DNA of 64,000 bases from Candidatus Yanofskybacteria bacterium CG10_big_fil_rev_8_21_14_0_10_36_16 (GCA_002794035.1 PCXQ01000003.1:1-64000); one strand, 5' to 3'; counted from the stretch's first letter, positions 15,242 to 23,402 are shown. Numbers and translations are program-made. Notes: generated by a model not told the origin, from the sequence alone.

Positions 15242-15853
15242 ATGAGACACAAAAAACTTACAAGAGAATTTTTTTATCAAAATACCAGGGAAACAGCCAA
15301 AAATCTTTTGGGTAAGGTTTTGGTTAGAAAAATTGATAGTAGAAAATCCGTAGATGGTGCTCGGGATAATCATGATAAAGATTTAATTTGTGCCATGATT
15401 ACAGAAACAGAAGCTTATTGTGGACCAAATGATTTAGCAAGCCATGCGTCTAAAGGAAAAACCCCGAGGACCGAAGTAATGTTTAGTAAACCGGGGCTAA
15501 TTTATGTTTATATGATATACGGCATGTATTATTGCTTAAATATTGTTACAGAAAAAGAAAATTATCCTGCAGCAGTGTTGATCAGGGGGGTGCAGTTAAT
15601 AGATCCAAAGCTTAAATTTAGTGAAAAATCATTATTAAAAAATATTGATTTGGGTGGCCCTGGTAAACTTTGTCGTTATTTTAAAATAGATAAATCATTA
15701 AACAGCCAAGATCTTATAGGTAATAGGGATTTGTGGATAGAGGATTGGGGAATAAACATAAAACAAAGAGAAATTATATCCGGGTCTCGTATAGGTGTTG
15801 ATTACGCAGGAAAGTATAAAGATAAAAAATGGCGATATTTTATAAAGTTGTAA
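15242..15853 (+). CDS. 3-methyladenine DNA glycosylase (AAG/MPG family)
   Basis: 203 residues from ATG 15242 (MRHKKLTREFF). Family landmarks are present: AKNLLGKVLVR, ITETEAYCGPNDLASHASKG with the catalytic Glu, EVMFSKPGLIYVYMIYGMY, and GPGKLCRYFKI. The enzyme flips out and removes alkylated purines in base excision repair. An upstream in-frame start at 15209 or earlier would read through element B and is unlikely. A terminator is not obvious; the next gene has its own promoter. Confidence 0.93.
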   Translation: MRHKKLTREFFYQNTRETAKNLLGKVLVRKIDSRKSVDGARDNHDKDLICAMITETEAYCGPNDLASHASKGKTPRTEVMFSKPGLIYVYMIYGMYYCLNIVTEKENYPAAVLIRGVQLIDPKLKFSEKSLLKNIDLGGPGKLCRYFKIDKSLNSQDLIGNRDLWIEDWGINIKQREIISGSRIGVDYAGKYKDKKWRYFIKL

Positions 15854-15856
15854 ATA

Positions 15857-15884
15857 TTGATTATGTTTCTCTATGAATTATAAC
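15857..15884 (+). promoter_or_regulatory. Sigma70-type promoter for the first ClpP-like gene
   Basis: TTGATT, 16-bp spacer, TATAAC, about 40 bp before the ATG at 15924. Confidence 0.6.
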
Positions 15885-15923
15885 TGTTACAGTACCTAAA
15901 AACTTAAATTGTGGAGAATGACC

Positions 15924-16655
15924 ATGATTGAACGCAAAAGAGTTAAAAAATACGGCGTTGGACTAAGTGATTGGCTTTGGGGAATACAAGAATGGAATTT
16001 AGATATACACAATTTTACCCTTTGGATTACTGGTGAAGATGTTGGTTATTATGCTGATGACTTTAACAGGCAAGAACCCGGCGTTGAATATAAGATGTCA
16101 GCTAGGGTTGCTAAAAATTTGCGCATACTATCAAACCTAGACCCAAATAGAACAATATTAATACACATGAAAAGTTGCGGCGGTGATTGGAATGAAGGTA
16201 TGGCAATATTTGATGCTATTAAGACTTGCCCTAATAAGGTTGTAATTTTAAGTTATACCCATGCAAGATCGATGACATCGCTTATCTTTCAGGCCGCAGA
16301 TAAAAGAGTCATGATGCCCAACAGTTATTTTATGATTCATAAGGGGGATTTAGGTTTTGGTGGAACATATACTCAGTTTTTTTCATTTGCAAAGTGGATT
16401 GAAAAAACTTATAAGACAATGATAGACATTTACGTTGATAGCATGAAAAAGAATGGCAAATTTAAACAATGGGGCAGAGGTCGTATTGCCGAAATGATTG
16501 AAGAAGAAATGAGGAAAAAAGAGGAGGTTTACTTAACACCTCGTGAAGCAATAGAATGGGGATTTGCTGATGAAATTTTTGATGGTGATTGGGACAAATT
16601 GAGGGTTTTTCCCCAAAACAGAAATGTTCAATCAAGAAAACGTATCAAGCGTTGA
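15924..16655 (+). CDS. ClpP-like serine peptidase (divergent)
   Basis: 243 residues. The ClpP/crotonase fold is visible: TILIHMKSCGGDWNEGMAIF, then SYTHARSMTSLIFQAAD with candidate nucleophile S116, then MPNSYFMIHKG with candidate H139. The 23-residue Ser-His spacing matches ClpP. The third acid of the triad is not obvious. TGGAG precedes ATG 15924 by 7 nt, which decides the start. It is longer than ClpP (about 200) and has an extra Lys/Glu-rich helix. A second, more divergent paralogue follows at 16767, so the two may form a mixed or regulatory ring. Confidence 0.8.
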   Translation: MIERKRVKKYGVGLSDWLWGIQEWNLDIHNFTLWITGEDVGYYADDFNRQEPGVEYKMSARVAKNLRILSNLDPNRTILIHMKSCGGDWNEGMAIFDAIKTCPNKVVILSYTHARSMTSLIFQAADKRVMMPNSYFMIHKGDLGFGGTYTQFFSFAKWIEKTYKTMIDIYVDSMKKNGKFKQWGRGRIAEMIEEEMRKKEEVYLTPREAIEWGFADEIFDGDWDKLRVFPQNRNVQSRKRIKR

Positions 16656-16679
16656 TTAATTCAGCGCTTTTTATTTTTA
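16647..16679 (+). terminator. Terminator after the first ClpP-like gene
   Basis: AAGCGTTGA/TCAGCGCTT stem and a T-rich tail; it overlaps the stop codon. Confidence 0.7.
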
Positions 16680-16766
16680 TTTGAGCTTAAAAATATATTG
16701 GACTATTAAATTATTTTGTGGTATTAAAACACCAGATACTTTTAAAATAAAATTTTGGAGATTTTT

Positions 16767-17390
16767 ATGAATAAGGAATTAGAAGAAAACGTTCTGGCCT
16801 ATAGTATTGACAAAAGAATGATTTGGATGGATATACGAAATAGCATAACAAATAGAACTGCATTTTCTTTCGGACAAATCCTCAAAGCTTTGAATAGGAA
16901 GTCGAATCGGGATATTAAATTTTTTATAACTGGAGTAGGCGGAGATTTTTTTGCTGCTCTTAAAATGATCGGCTTGATCAAGAGCTCACAAAGTAAGGTT
17001 ACTATCGTAGCCCACAAATTCGTGAGATCAGCATGCTTTACCATGACACAGGCGGAAAATACTAAAGAGGTCTTAGCAACTAAAGATACCGAGTTTATGT
17101 TTCATAGAGCTATCGGTAGTACAAAAACAAACGGTAAAAAATTCTTAAGATTTAACAGAACCGACCACTTTGCAATGATGGAGTGGCTCGGTTTAATGGA
17201 TGGGTTGCAGGCTGCTTTGTTTATTAATAGAGGTACGCCAATATCAAAGATAATGGGGTTGTTTTATGAAGATGCAACAATTAGTTTTCAAGAATGTAAG
17301 CAACTCAAATTAATAGATGGTTGTTTTGATGAAGAAGAACTCGAAGATATTAAAAAAGACCTTCATAATTGGCGGCATGTAAAAGGATAA
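16767..17390 (+). CDS. Second divergent ClpP-like protein
   Basis: 207 residues from ATG 16767, chosen because TTGGAG lies 7-8 nt upstream. Weak ClpP pattern: IKFFITGVGGDFFAALKMIG, HKFVRSACFTMTQAEN with candidate S88, EFMFHRAIGS with candidate H113 (25 apart, as in ClpP). The Gly-rich oxyanion region is kept, but the usual SM dipeptide is not, so activity is uncertain. It has its own ribosome site and terminator, next to a related paralogue. It may be a phage-like or regulated Clp protease, or an inactive subunit. Confidence 0.65.
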   Translation: MNKELEENVLAYSIDKRMIWMDIRNSITNRTAFSFGQILKALNRKSNRDIKFFITGVGGDFFAALKMIGLIKSSQSKVTIVAHKFVRSACFTMTQAENTKEVLATKDTEFMFHRAIGSTKTNGKKFLRFNRTDHFAMMEWLGLMDGLQAALFINRGTPISKIMGLFYEDATISFQECKQLKLIDGCFDEEELEDIKKDLHNWRHVKG

Positions 17391-17410
17391 TTATTACATG
17401 CCGTTTTTTA
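17373..17410 (+). terminator. Terminator overlapping the end of the second ClpP-like gene
   Basis: CGGCATGTAA/TTACATGCCG stem and a T-run. Confidence 0.8.
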
Positions 17411-17452
17411 TTTTTTTTGGTATAACAATAAAAAACATGTTAAAATTTAGTT

Positions 17453-17737
17453 ATGGCTATGAGTCGGCTGAAAAAAATAAGATTATTGGAGTTTTTAATA
17501 ATGGGTTTAGTGGCAGGTATTGGCGAGGACCTTTTGGCTATATTTTTTGCTACTGATGCCGAGATAAACTTAAACGTAATCTGGATTGTTTTTCTTGTGG
17601 CTATTCCGTTTGCTTTTTTGAGCGAAGTTATAGTTGACCATCCTAGATTTTGGGAAAAATTAATTCCAATAAAACCAGACTTTGCGGCTAAATTTAAAAA
17701 GAATTCAAACAATAAAATAATAAAAAATAAAAAATGA
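17453..17737 (+). CDS. Small membrane protein of unknown function
   Basis: 94 residues, not recognised. It has two membrane helices (about 11-30 and 40-62) and a basic Asn/Lys-rich tail. The stop overlaps the next ATG by 4 bp (ATGA), so it is cotranslated with the CBS-domain protein and may be its membrane partner. The start is ATG 17453 or 17459. Confidence 0.75.
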   Translation: MAMSRLKKIRLLEFLIMGLVAGIGEDLLAIFFATDAEINLNVIWIVFLVAIPFAFLSEVIVDHPRFWEKLIPIKPDFAAKFKKNSNNKIIKNKK

Positions 17738-18309
17738 GCAATTTAGCAAAAGTAGAAGACATAATGACTAGGGAGGTTGTAACTCTAAGCCCCGACGATA
17801 CGCTTGATTACGCATCTCGTCTTTTTAGCTCTCATGATCTTGATGGGTTTCCGGTTGTTGGAGAACACAAAAAATTAGTAGGTATTGTTACTACATATGA
17901 TATGGTATTTCAGAGTTCACAGGTTCATTTACCAGCTTTGTTGGATATAATAGGGGACATGCAAGAAGGCAAACTAGATAGGGGTGCGCTTAGTGGTCAT
18001 TTTAATAAAATTAAAAGCATAAAAGTAGATGAAATTATGAACCTAGATCCTCTTACTATTAGTCCCGATGTAAGAATAGAGGATTTGGCTAAGGAATTTA
18101 CGAATCACCACAGGGTCAATCCTATTCCTGTGGTTAACAAAGACAAGCAACTTCTCGGAGTCGTTAGTCGTTTTGATGTCATAAAATTCTTTAACGAACA
18201 GTATATGGAAAAAATATTTGGTGACAGGGAACATTCGGGGGTGCTTAAGAGGTTGGGTGAGTCAGATGTTGATTTAGATATTGATAATGATAAGGAAGAC
18301 GAGGAATAA
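17734..18309 (+). CDS. Tandem CBS-domain protein
   Basis: 191 residues with two CBS domains. The first (about 8-60) reads VEDIMTREVVTLSPDDTLDYA...DLDGFPVVGEHKKLVGIVTTYDM. The second (about 98-155) reads VDEIMNLDPLTISPDVRIEDL...NPIPVVNKDKQLLGVVSRFDV. CBS pairs bind adenine nucleotides and regulate partner proteins. It overlaps the small membrane protein upstream. It has an acidic Asp-rich C-terminus and no catalytic domain. Confidence 0.93.
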   Translation: MSNLAKVEDIMTREVVTLSPDDTLDYASRLFSSHDLDGFPVVGEHKKLVGIVTTYDMVFQSSQVHLPALLDIIGDMQEGKLDRGALSGHFNKIKSIKVDEIMNLDPLTISPDVRIEDLAKEFTNHHRVNPIPVVNKDKQLLGVVSRFDVIKFFNEQYMEKIFGDREHSGVLKRLGESDVDLDIDNDKEDEE

Positions 18310-18321
18310 ATAAGATTATTT

Positions 18322-18349
18322 AAAAAACCGCATTTATTAGGCGGTTTTT
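18322..18349 (+). terminator. Terminator after the CBS gene
   Basis: AAAACCGC/GCGGTTTTT hairpin directly abutting palindromic element C. Confidence 0.75.
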
Positions 18350-18413
18350 ATCCCCACATTCATCCGCAACAACTCAAAATTGAGTGTTGGGACTCATGTA
18401 TGAGTGTGGGGAT
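18350..18413. repeat. Palindromic element C (64 bp)
   Basis: Ends ATCCCCACATTCAT (18350-18363) and ATGAGTGTGGGGAT (18400-18413), with an inner hairpin CAACAACTCA/TGAGTGTTG. It has the same terminal repeats as A, B and D but an unrelated interior. Confidence 0.75.
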
Positions 18414-18442
18414 TTGTTTGCCTTATTTTTAAATATGTGTTA

Positions 18443-18470
18443 TTGTCAACAGTTAATAACCGTCTAATAT
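18443..18470 (+). promoter_or_regulatory. Promoter for rlpA
   Basis: TTGTCA, 16-bp spacer, TAATAT; followed by an AGGAGA ribosome site near 18490. Confidence 0.5.
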
Positions 18471-18502
18471 AGGATAGCAGATGCTACAAAAGGAGAGTTT
18501 GG

Positions 18503-18949
18503 ATGAGAAAATGGTGGATTGCTATTTTTGGGTTTATTCTCCTTCTCTTTATAAGAGAAGTTGCAAATAAGAGTAGTGCCGTAAAAATATTTAAAGAAAG
18601 GACTGAAAATACTTCGGTTATAAAACAAATAAGAACCTTAAAAACTTCCTGGTATGGTCCTGGGTTCAATAAAAACAGAACTGCAAATGGAGAAGTCTTT
18701 GATCAGACAAAATTAACGGCAGCTCACAAAGACCTGCCATTTAACACGCGACTTATATTAACGAACCCAAACAACGGGAAATCTACGCACGTAAGAATAA
18801 ATGACCGCGGTCCTTTTTTTGGAGATCGTGATCTGGATGTTTCAAAAGAGGCTGCTAAAAAATTAGGCATAATCGCCGATGGTGTAGTTGAACTTTATGC
18901 TTTTATTGTTCGTTCAGATGGCACCGTAGTTCCTTTATTGGGTGATTAA
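18503..18949 (+). CDS. rlpA: RlpA-like double-psi beta-barrel protein
   Basis: 148 residues. An N-terminal signal or membrane anchor (about 4-20) precedes a DPBB domain with the RlpA motifs TSWYGPGFNKNRTANGEVFD, LTAAHKDLPFNTRL and RINDRGPFFGDRDLDVSKEAAKKLG. RlpA enzymes are septal lytic transglycosylases acting on peptidoglycan. There is no SPOR domain, so it is shorter than E. coli RlpA. It is an independent unit with SD AGGAGA and a terminator. Confidence 0.9.
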   Translation: MRKWWIAIFGFILLLFIREVANKSSAVKIFKERTENTSVIKQIRTLKTSWYGPGFNKNRTANGEVFDQTKLTAAHKDLPFNTRLILTNPNNGKSTHVRINDRGPFFGDRDLDVSKEAAKKLGIIADGVVELYAFIVRSDGTVVPLLGD

Positions 18950-18956
18950 CCCTTCC

Positions 18957-18995
18957 AAGCCTCGACTATCGATAGATAGGCGAGGCTTTTATTTT
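18957..18995 (+). terminator. Terminator after rlpA
   Basis: AAGCCTCG/CGAGGCTT stem with an inner CTATCGATAG palindrome and a T-rich tail. Confidence 0.75.
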
Positions 18996-19094
18996 ATAAA
19001 TTTATGTTTTGATAAACCCCGGTTTTGTTGTTTGACTTTGGTTGGCAATAGTGTTTTAATAGGTGCAGTTATTTTTAAAAGAAGGGAGGTATCA

Positions 19095-20336
19095 ATGCTT
19101 AAAAGAAGTTTTCAGCAAAATCTTGAAACATATGCCGATGTCGTTATTTCGCTTGGTGTCAATTTGCAGCCGGGTCAGGTTTTAACAATTTCAGCTGAGC
19201 CGGTTCACAAAGAACTTATAATGGCACTTATGGAGCGTGCTTACAAAAAAGGCGCAAAGGATGTAATTGTTGATTTGTCAGATCCAGAATTTGATCGCAT
19301 AAAAGTTTTAAATGTTAAAAATCAGGATTATTTAGATTTTTTACCAGAACATGCTAAGGCAAAATTTAAAGAAATTGTTGATAATGGTCATGCTCGCATA
19401 AGGATTTGTGGCATGGAAAAACCTGATATTCTTGAAGGGCTAGACGTAAGCAGGATTGAGAAGGCGAATTTTGAAGCAATAAAATATTTTTATGATGAAG
19501 GCATAGACAAAGGCAATGTTCAGTGGTGTGTTATTGCTGGAGCAACTAAGGGGTGGGCAGAAAAAGTTTTCCCTAAGGTTCCACCTGTTGTAGCTCACAC
19601 CAAGCTTTGGGATTATATTTTTAAAATTACTCGATCTGATAGAGATGATGCTCTTGATGCTTGGGAAAGACATCTTGATTTATTAAGAAGCAGATCCGAA
19701 AAATTAAATGATCTTGGTATTGATATGTTAAGATTCCAAGGTGAGGGTACTGACTTAACTGTTGGCTTATCTCATAAAGCTTTATTTATGAGTGCTTTTG
19801 AAAAAACACATCGAGGTATAAGTTATTGCGCCAATATTCCTACCGAAGAGGTTTACACGACTCCTGATCGTAGGAGGACACGAGGACACTTTGCTGCAAC
19901 AAGACCTGTCTTGGTAGGGGGTAATTTAGTTGAAGGTCTTAAGGTTGTGTTTGATAACGAAGGCGGAGTTGCTAATTTTTCATGCAGGAAAGGTCATGAA
20001 GCATTTGAAAAAAATATTACCGCAGATGAGGGTGCCAGATTTTTAGGAGAAGTGGCAAAAGTGGGTGTTGATTCACCAATTTTTGAAAGTGGAATCATAT
20101 CTAATGAAATTCTTACTGACGAAAATGCCGCATGCCATGTAGCGCTAGGCGGTGCATATAGAACATGTTTCAAAGATTTTGCACAAATTAGCGACGAAGA
20201 ATATAAAGAACTCGGCTGTAACTATAGTTCCAGACATTTAGATGTGATGATATCTAATAAAACTACAGATGTTACCGCTGTAACGAGGGATGGTAAAGAA
20301 GTATTGCTTCTTAAAAAGGGACGTTGGCAGATTTAA
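19095..20336 (+). CDS. M29-family aminopeptidase
   Basis: 413 residues from ATG 19095, preceded by AAGGGAGGT; an upstream in-frame extension to 18942 crosses the terminator and is rejected. The pattern of aminopeptidase T/S-II (clan M29) is clear: YADVVISLGVNLQPGQVL, FQGEGTDLTVGLS, NIPTEEVYTTPDRRRTRG with metal ligands, NACCHVALG-like AACHVALGGAY and LDVMIS near the end. It removes N-terminal residues from peptides using two metal ions, in the cytoplasm. Confidence 0.95.
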   Translation: MLKRSFQQNLETYADVVISLGVNLQPGQVLTISAEPVHKELIMALMERAYKKGAKDVIVDLSDPEFDRIKVLNVKNQDYLDFLPEHAKAKFKEIVDNGHARIRICGMEKPDILEGLDVSRIEKANFEAIKYFYDEGIDKGNVQWCVIAGATKGWAEKVFPKVPPVVAHTKLWDYIFKITRSDRDDALDAWERHLDLLRSRSEKLNDLGIDMLRFQGEGTDLTVGLSHKALFMSAFEKTHRGISYCANIPTEEVYTTPDRRRTRGHFAATRPVLVGGNLVEGLKVVFDNEGGVANFSCRKGHEAFEKNITADEGARFLGEVAKVGVDSPIFESGIISNEILTDENAACHVALGGAYRTCFKDFAQISDEEYKELGCNYSSRHLDVMISNKTTDVTAVTRDGKEVLLLKKGRWQI

Positions 20337-20347
20337 TGCCGTAATTT

Positions 20348-20379
20348 AAAACCAGCTTAAAAAGCTGGTTTTGTTTTTT
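20348..20379 (+). terminator. Terminator after the aminopeptidase gene
   Basis: AAAACCAGCTT/AAGCTGGTTTT and a T-run. Confidence 0.85.
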
Positions 20380-20454
20380 GGTGGACCCGATGAGACTTGA
20401 ACTCACAACCTCCTCCATGCCATGGAGGCGCTCTGCCAGTTGAGCTACGGGCCC
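20379..20454 (-). tRNA. tRNA-Ala(GGC)
   Basis: On the minus strand: acceptor GGGCCCG/CGGGTCC, D-arm GCTC/GAGC, anticodon stem CCTCC/GGAGG with loop ATGGCAT (GGC), T-arm TGAGTTCAAGTCTCA, and encoded CCA at 20381-20379. Its first bases overlap the base of palindromic element D. Confidence 0.95.
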
Positions 20455-20516
20455 TCACACTCATAAACAATAGGCTTCACTTGTGCCTTAGGGCGTTATT
20501 GTTTATGAGTGTGAGG
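20453..20516. repeat. Palindromic element D (64 bp)
   Basis: A 19-bp perfect inverted repeat CTCACACTCATAAACAATA (20454-20472) with 20497-20515, and an inner AGGC/GCCT hairpin. It starts at the 5' end of tRNA-Ala and fills the gap to murB. Outer bases GGGCC/GGCCC extend the symmetry into the tRNA. Confidence 0.8.
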
Positions 20517-20527
20517 ACTGGCCCTTT

Positions 20528-21535
20528 TTATTTTAAGTATTGTACTTCTTCTTCTAATTCTATTCCGAATTCCTTCCTTACCTTATTTTTAAGGATTTTT
20601 GCTATTTTTGCAACATCAGAGGCTTTGCCTCCGCCTTGGTTTAAAATTAAATTGCCATGGTAATCAGCGACTTTTATTTTTCCAGTTTTAACTCCTTTTG
20701 CTCCCACAAGATCAAGAAGGTAGCCACTTGCTAGTTTGCCATATTTAATTTTACCTTTATCAATTTTTTTAAACAGATCTATGCGAGTTTTTGCAGGCAG
20801 ATCTTTTAAAATAATATTTTTAAAAAAACTGCCGGGGCACAAAAGTCCGGGTTGGTATTTTTGTTCTCGTAATTTAATAATGTCACTTGAAATCTTTTTA
20901 AGTTTTTTTGGATTTTCTTTTTTGAATTTAAATTCTGCACCCAATATTACCCAGTTTAAGTTTTTTTTAAAGATACTGTTTCGGTAATCAAATTCACACC
21001 GGTTTCGAGTAAGCCACATTGCTTTTGGGTTGCTCGTGCTGAGCTGTGCCGAAGCATCCACAACTTTTACTCTAAGTAAGCAATCCTTTATTTCTTGTCC
21101 GTAAGCCCCCGCGCATCCATATATGGCTCCGCCAATTGTTCCGGGTATGCCTGCCATTTTTTCCATTCCTGTCAATCCTAAAGAATTTAATTTAAAAATA
21201 AATTTTAATAAATTTTTTCCTGAGCCAACATTAACTTTGTTGTTGGTTGTTTGTATGTGTTTAATGCTATTTTGAATAATAAGACCATGGTATCCTTTGT
21301 CACTGGCAACTATGTTTGATCCTTCGCCTATGATTTTGCACTTTATTTTTTTATCTTTGGCCCATAGCATTGCTTCGATTAATTTTTTTTCGGTTTTTGC
21401 TACAAAAAAATATTTAGCCGGACCGCCTATTTGCATAGAGGTTAGTTTGTGGAGAGAGTAGTTTTTTATAAATTTTTTATTAATGTGTGCCAAATAAATT
21501 ATTATTAAATCTAAAACTAAAAATCCAAAGCTCAA
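20528..21535 (-). CDS. murB: UDP-N-acetylenolpyruvoylglucosamine reductase
   Basis: Up to 335 residues. FAD-binding landmarks: YSLHKLTSMQIGGPAKYFF, KCKIIGEGSNIVASDKGYHG, MAGIPGTIGGAIYGCAGAYG. The C-terminal domain has PGSFFKNI with the catalytic Ser region and GKIKVADYHGNLILNQGGGKASDV. It makes UDP-MurNAc, the second committed step of peptidoglycan synthesis. The hydrophobic N-terminal 15 residues are unlike MurB; a TTG near 21490 may be the true start. It is cotranscribed with, or follows, the MurA fusion on the same strand. Confidence 0.93.
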   Translation of the reverse strand: MSFGFLVLDLIIIYLAHINKKFIKNYSLHKLTSMQIGGPAKYFFVAKTEKKLIEAMLWAKDKKIKCKIIGEGSNIVASDKGYHGLIIQNSIKHIQTTNNKVNVGSGKNLLKFIFKLNSLGLTGMEKMAGIPGTIGGAIYGCAGAYGQEIKDCLLRVKVVDASAQLSTSNPKAMWLTRNRCEFDYRNSIFKKNLNWVILGAEFKFKKENPKKLKKISSDIIKLREQKYQPGLLCPGSFFKNIILKDLPAKTRIDLFKKIDKGKIKYGKLASGYLLDLVGAKGVKTGKIKVADYHGNLILNQGGGKASDVAKIAKILKNKVRKEFGIELEEEVQYLK

Positions 21536-21680
21536 ACCAAATATAAAATTTAAAATATCAATTTTTTTATTTTAAAGTCTAGGGGTTTAAACATTGGTTT
21601 GGATTTTGAAGTTGGGATTTTGGATTTCAAACCTGAGCCACATACTACATCTGATCAATACGAGAGTTGCATATTTTTAT

Positions 21681-23204
21681 CTATAGTTCGCCCAATACGC
21701 GGATTTGAGCTCCAATTGAATTTAGTCTTTCAGCAATTTCTTCATATCCGCGGTTTATTGAGTAAACATTTCTTAGAACCGATGTGCCTTCAGCTGCAAG
21801 CATGGCAATTAGAATTATCATGGCTGGCCTTAAGGCAGGGGGGCATACAACTTGGGTTGCTTTTAATTTTGTTTTTCCAGATACAAAGACTCTATGAGGA
21901 TCAGCAAGGGTTATGTTAGCGCCAAGTCGATTTAACTCAGTAAAATAAATGGCTCTGTTTTCCCACATCCAATCATGTATTAAAGTAGTTCCTTCGCTTT
22001 GTGTGGCTATCGGGACAAAAAAGGGCAGGTTGTCTGAATTTATGCCGGGGTAGGGTAGGGCGTGTATTTTATCAGCCGAAGACTTTAGTTTTGAAGGCAA
22101 AACAGTTATGTCTACCAATTCTGTTTTGCCATTGTATGACTTATACTTTTTAGATAGTGAAAATTTAAGCCCCATTTTTTCAAGCTTCAACAGCTCAAGT
22201 TCTAAAAAGTTTATAGGGGCTCGTTTAATGGTTAATTTGGAGCCCGTAGTAGCTGCAACCGATATAAACATCATGGCTTCAATGGGGTCCTCGCTGTTGT
22301 GATATTCTAGGGGTTTATTGAATTTTGATATTCCATGAACCACTAGGCTTGTTGTACCAATGCCGTCAATTTTTACGCCCATTTTTTCAAGGAAAAAACA
22401 GAGTTCTTGAACCTGATAGTTTGGGGGAGCGAAGCTTATCTTTGTTGTCCCAGGAATAAGTGCTGATGCCATTAAGACGTTGTTTGTTGCCGTATCGCTT
22501 GCTTCATACATTGTTATTTCGGCAGGTTTTAATTTTGTTGTTCGTACGTCATAATATCCTCTTTTTGTTTCTATATTTATTCCTAGTTTTTCAAGACCAA
22601 ACCGGTGTGCAGTAATTGTTCTGTTTCCCATTTTGCATCCTCCTGCATGGGGAAGGCGGAATGATGGCTTGTTGTGTATAGAAGGCCCTATAAGCATTAA
22701 ACTAGACCTTACCCTGGAGGCAGACTGACTGTTTATTTTGCTTAGGGATAATTTTTTAGGCGGAGTTATTTCTAGACTATGAGTTCCTACCCAGCGAACA
22801 TTAACCCCCATGCTTTCCATTATTTCGATAAGACGATTTATTTCTTCTATTCTAGCTATACCGTGAAGAGTTGTTTTGTTTTGGTTGAGTAATGATGCAC
22901 ACAACAAAGAAACTGATCCATTTTTTGAAAAATTTGTAGTGATACTGCCCGAAACTTTTTGACCTCCCCTTATTTCAAAGTCTAGGGATTCAGGTATTGC
23001 CAGTATTTTTCTATCCAGAATCCTGCTTATTTTTAATAGTTCGCCTGTGCTAAAATTTTGCTTTCCTGATTCCATGCGGGCAACAGCTGGTTGGGAGGTA
23101 GCAAGAGCTTTAGCAAATTGAGCCTGAGATAAACCACGTTGTTTGCGCAGGTTTTTTATAAATTGTCCTAATTTTTTTTGGGCGGTGGAATCGTATGTTT
23201 TCAT
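21681..23204 (-). CDS. murA: XRE HTH-MurA fusion (UDP-GlcNAc enolpyruvyl transferase)
   Basis: 507 residues. Residues 11-66 are a Cro/C1-type HTH (LRKQRGLSQAQFAKALATSQ then PAVARMESGKQN). Residues about 75-507 are a full MurA: K94/N95 (FSKNGS), active-site C190 (HAGGCKMGNR), the catalytic-loop Asp in PGINSDNLP, and the Arg in PPALRPAM. MurA transfers enolpyruvate from PEP to UDP-GlcNAc, committing flux to peptidoglycan. The fused DNA-binding domain suggests direct autoregulation; a perfect 22-bp palindrome lies 5 bp upstream of the start. murB follows on the same strand. Confidence 0.93.
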   Translation of the reverse strand: MKTYDSTAQKKLGQFIKNLRKQRGLSQAQFAKALATSQPAVARMESGKQNFSTGELLKISRILDRKILAIPESLDFEIRGGQKVSGSITTNFSKNGSVSLLCASLLNQNKTTLHGIARIEEINRLIEIMESMGVNVRWVGTHSLEITPPKKLSLSKINSQSASRVRSSLMLIGPSIHNKPSFRLPHAGGCKMGNRTITAHRFGLEKLGINIETKRGYYDVRTTKLKPAEITMYEASDTATNNVLMASALIPGTTKISFAPPNYQVQELCFFLEKMGVKIDGIGTTSLVVHGISKFNKPLEYHNSEDPIEAMMFISVAATTGSKLTIKRAPINFLELELLKLEKMGLKFSLSKKYKSYNGKTELVDITVLPSKLKSSADKIHALPYPGINSDNLPFFVPIATQSEGTTLIHDWMWENRAIYFTELNRLGANITLADPHRVFVSGKTKLKATQVVCPPALRPAMIILIAMLAAEGTSVLRNVYSINRGYEEIAERLNSIGAQIRVLGEL

Positions 23205-23208
23205 ATCA

Positions 23209-23230
23209 TTTATATCATATATGATATAAA
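23209..23230 (-). promoter_or_regulatory. 22-bp perfect palindrome, candidate operator of the XRE-MurA gene
   Basis: TTTATATCATA followed by its exact complement, centred 16 bp upstream of the ATG. An extra half-site ATATCAT overlaps the start codon (23203-23209). The palindrome contains TATGAT/TATAAA, so it probably overlaps the -10 region. XRE proteins commonly bind such dyads. Confidence 0.65.
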
Positions 23231-23329
23231 GTAAAATGTTATCAACAATGAAGTCTTTTTTTTGCTTAAAAAAAATTATTGAAAAAATGCTTAAAAAATG
23301 GCATAATTTAGTAACATAACGATGTAATT

Positions 23330-23402
23330 CTCCCTGTAGTTCAATCGGATAGAACGGAGGTTTCCTAAACCTTAAATCCAGGTTCGATTCCTGGCGGGGA
23401 GA
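23330..23402 (+). tRNA. tRNA-Arg(CCT)
   Basis: Acceptor CTCCCTG/CGGGGAG, D-stem GTTC/GAAC, anticodon stem GAGGT/ACCTT with loop TTCCTAA (CCT), T-arm CCAGG-TTCGATT-CCTGG, discriminator A. No encoded CCA. Its last 10 bases plus 6 more are repeated at 23559-23574. Confidence 0.95.

Noticed and set aside
18942..19094. N-terminal extension of the M29 aminopeptidase
   Set aside because: It crosses the rlpA terminator; the SD-preceded ATG at 19095 gives the family start.
9000..21000. CRISPR array
   Set aside because: The ACACTCAT repeats are inverted pairs kilobases apart with no regular spacers, and no cas genes are present.
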